Source of the DNA: Tupaia tana | Lineage: Eukaryota; Chordata; Mammalia; Scandentia; Tupaiidae | Assembly (NCBI GenBank): GCA_026018925.1 | Contig: JAKSZU010000007.1 | Span: 95,466,001 to 95,530,000 of the forward strand | DNA: 64,000 nt | Direction: 5' to 3' | In this document: positions 62,012 through 64,000 of the stretch, one piece after another | Layout of the letters: every line of letters starts with the position of its first letter | How positions within the stretch are numbered: position 1 is the first letter of the stretch | Position numbers and translations under genes: made by a program | The notes under the pieces: model-generated | What the model was told of the DNA's origin: nothing | What the model saw: the letters and a program-made list of their open reading frames with translations, nothing else | Databases searched by the model: none

Positions 62012-62487
62012 TTCTTTTTTAGGCTGCAGCGGTCAGTGACTCGGGCAATTCAGAAGGAGGCAGAGTTGCTTCCCCTGCCCTAGCTCACTCCCCCAAAGCC
62101 ACGCTGGACCCCAGTGCACCTCTGTTTCAAGACCACGCCTGCCTCAGGGCCTTTGCATAGGCTGTGCGTTGAGTCGGAAATACTTTTCTTCCAAATACCT
62201 GCCGCTTCAGTTCTTACGCCCAGAGCACTTTCTTTTTTTTTTTTTTGGATAGGTTTTTGCTATAGGGCGCATGTGCTCGCCAGACAGAGACAGAGACAGA
62301 AAGCAAGAAATCACCCCCCGGGGGGGATGGCCACACCGCAATCCCTTCTCCTCCATTCTCCTCTTGGGATCTTGGGCACGCACGCACACGCGCCCGGCGT
62401 GAGTTTAAGCCACTGGGTCCAGGACGCAAACCGCAGTCAACTATGTGGGAGTCCAACGACATAGCCATTACGCTAACTGTTGATCCC
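62012..62487 (-). mobile_element. SINE-L with probable 3'-transduced flank
   Basis: CTGGTTAAGAT occurs at 62001-62011 and 62488-62498. The second copy touches the 5' end of the minus SINE-L (62231-62487). The first lies beyond an extra 210 bp (62021-62230) that itself ends in a short T-rich (minus-strand A-rich) tail. The extra part contains an L2-like piece (CTGCCTCAGGGCCTTTGCAT) and has no minus-strand TTTT that would stop RNA polymerase III. Confidence 0.65.
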
Positions 62488-62555
62488 CTGGTTAAGATAT
62501 TTTCACTGCTCATCAGTGTGTTTGATGTTCTCGCTCTCTGTCTCTGTATTTTTTT

Positions 62556-62918
62556 GAATTATTTATTAAATTTTATTATTTTTTAAAGAACTTTTTAGAC
62601 AATTATTTATTTATTTAATTACATTTGTTATTATTATTTGTAAACTTGACCAGACAGAGAGAGAAAGAAAGGGAAGGTGAGAAAACAAGCCCCTGGGTCT
62701 GAACCATGATCAGTGGGAATCCAGTGCCTTTAACCAACATGCCACTGCCGGCCCCTATTATTATTTTTTAAATTTTTCTATAGGGCATATGTGCTTACCA
62801 GAGAGAGACAGCAAGAGAGAGGGAAAGTGAGAAAGCAAGCCACCACATCCAGGAATCAAACCACAGTTGGCCATGTGGGAGTGTCCAGTGCCTTAACCAC
62901 CACATCACCTGCTGGCCC
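62556..62918 (-). mobile_element. SINE-S then mosaic SINE
   Basis: 62556-62755 short. 62757-62918 has TTTTTCTATAGGGCATATGT at the tail and a short-type body (AGCAAGCCACCACATCCAGG). Confidence 0.85.
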
Positions 62919-63085
62919 CCCCACCCCCCCCCACCCCCGCCCATGTTCTCTTAATAATATTCTCCATCAACTTTTCACCTGCTGGTGTTACCAATCTACT
63001 AGTTATCTGGTATTTCATAAGCACTATAAATTGTTGTTTTCTAGCTTTATTATTCTTTTTGCATCATTTTAAAAAAATATTACTT
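62919..63085. other. C-rich run and AT-rich spacer
   Basis: CCCCCCACCCCCCCCCACCC (about 62915-62940) is followed by unassigned AT-rich sequence. Confidence 0.5.
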
Positions 63086-63089
63086 ATCA

Positions 63090-63360
63090 GGACCAGCAGT
63101 TAGCGTAATGGCTATGTTGCTGGACTCCCACGTAGTCCACTGCCGTTCGAGTCCCGGACCTGGTGGCTTAAACTCACGCCGGGCGCGTGTGCGTGCGTGC
63201 CCAAGATCCCGAGAAGAGAATGGAGGAGAGGGGATTGCAGCGTGGCCATCCCCCCGGAGGGTGATTTCTCGCTTTCTGTCTCTCTGTCTCTCTCTGTCTG
63301 TCTGGCAAGCGCACGTGCCCTATAGCAAAAACCTCTCCAAAAAAAAAAAGAAAGAAAGAA
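63090..63360 (+). mobile_element. SINE-L, CpG-rich
   Basis: GGACCAGCAGTTAGCGTAAT to CACGTGCCCTATAGCAAAAA and CCTCTCC. Confidence 0.95.
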
Positions 63361-63449
63361 ATTTAGGTTCTCTAAATCTCTGTTAGAGGACAGTAATCTA
63401 ACAGCTGACAGTTCTTCAAATTAGCTTCCATGTAGACTATGTTATTTAT

Positions 63450-63695
63450 TGGGACCAGCAGATAGCATAATGGTTAAGTTGCTGGACTCCCCCATAGTTG
63501 GTCATGGTTCAAGTCCCAGACCAGGAGGCTTAAAACTCATGCTGGGCATGTGTGCGTACATGCCCAAGATCCTGAGAGGCCACTGGAGGAGAAGGGACTG
63601 TGGCATGGCCATACCCCTGAGGGGTGATTTCTCTCTGTCTCTCTCTGCCTCTCAGGTGAGTGCACATATCCTATTGCAAAAATCTCTCTCTTAAA
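63450..63695 (+). mobile_element. SINE-L
   Basis: GGGACCAGCAGATAGCATAA to ATATCCTATTGCAAAAATCT. Confidence 0.9.
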
Positions 63696-63701
63696 AAAAG
63701 G

Positions 63702-63950
63702 GACCAGCAGACGGTATAACAGTTACACTGCTGGACTCCCAGGTAGTTGACTGCGGATCGAGTCCAGGACCCCGTGGCTTAAAACTGACCCCAGGTACAT
63801 ATGCCTGTGTGCCCAAAATCCTAAGAGGAGATGAGAGGAGACAGGATTGCAGTGTGGCTATTCCTCCAGGGGATGATTTCTTGCTTTCTGCCTGTCTCTT
63901 CCTGTGTCTCCAGTGAGTGCAGGTGCCCTATAGTAAAAATTCCACTCAAA
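63702..63950 (+). mobile_element. SINE-L
   Basis: GGGACCAGCAGACGGTATAA to GGTGCCCTATAGTAAAAATT. Confidence 0.9.
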
Positions 63951-64000
63951 AAATATATATATATTATCTATGAAAAGTTATGTAGGAACAGGTCGCAGCC

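Noticed and set aside
18012..63694. Dozens of 60-160-codon frames repeating phrases such as CVRAQDPERRMEEKGL or ARNHPPGGMATPQSLLLHSPLG
   Set aside because: These are translations of the SINE-L/M body in different frames and orientations, not a protein family.
44740..64000. RPS6KA1 exons expected downstream of HMGN2
   Set aside because: Neither N-terminal coding version I remember, nor any kinase motif, appears in the plus-strand frames. The gene probably starts beyond the window.

Overview
This is a window of placental-mammal nuclear DNA. The evidence is two spliced vertebrate genes with GT-AG introns, CpG islands, MIR, L2 and L1 fragments, and a very heavy load of tRNA-derived SINEs. The genes are the last exon of DHDDS (7696-7935, + strand) and the complete six-exon HMGN2 gene (about 11139-14660, + strand). 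This order and spacing match human 1p36.11 from memory (DHDDS, then about 1 kb, then HMGN2, then RPS6KA1 much further on). No RPS6KA1 exon could be found before the window ends.

The lineage is suggested, not proven. There are no dimeric Alus, rodent B1/B2, carnivore, ruminant or equid SINEs. Two old 7SL-RNA-like monomers (34399-34520 and, weaker, 17725-17822) point to Euarchontoglires. A non-primate, non-rodent member such as a colugo or a treeshrew is the best guess. The dominant SINEs do not match any consensus I can recall with certainty.

Layout: 1-5.9 kb holds SINEs, MIRs and a probable old solo LTR upstream of or within DHDDS. About 5.9-16.3 kb is free of recognisable lineage SINEs and holds the DHDDS terminal exon and 3' UTR, a CpG island, HMGN2 and its 3' flank. 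From 16.5 to 64 kb the sequence is a mosaic of about 140 SINE copies, often nested. It is broken by an orphan CpG island (44.74-46.25 kb) with a perfect RFX X-box, a solo ERV LTR (54201-54884), L2/MIR/MER58-like relics and short unique stretches.

SINE names used here are working labels. SINE-L is long (about 250-280 bp) and includes the youngest copies: a perfect pol III A box (TAGCGTAATGG) and B box (GGTTCGAGTCC), a C6/G6 inverted repeat (CCCCCCTGGGGGG), and a tail CCCTATAGCAAAAACCTCTC plus poly(A). SINE-S is short (about 150-190 bp): the same kind of head, a CT-rich tract, then CTGGTCAAATTAAAATAAAT and an A-rich tail. SINE-M is an older, more diverged long form with CTTGAAAAACATGCC after the head. 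Plus means head first; minus copies begin with poly(T). Boundaries are good to about 10 bases unless a target-site duplication (TSD) fixes them.

The window shows no operon-like or pathway-level cooperation between genes. DHDDS (dolichol synthesis) and HMGN2 (nucleosome binding) are unrelated neighbours. The most interesting material is the SINE biology: a likely 3' transduction by a SINE (62001-62498), two SINEs in series at one target site with three identical TSDs (56031-56527), a minisatellite grown from a SINE head (51881-52020), and modular short/long mosaics.
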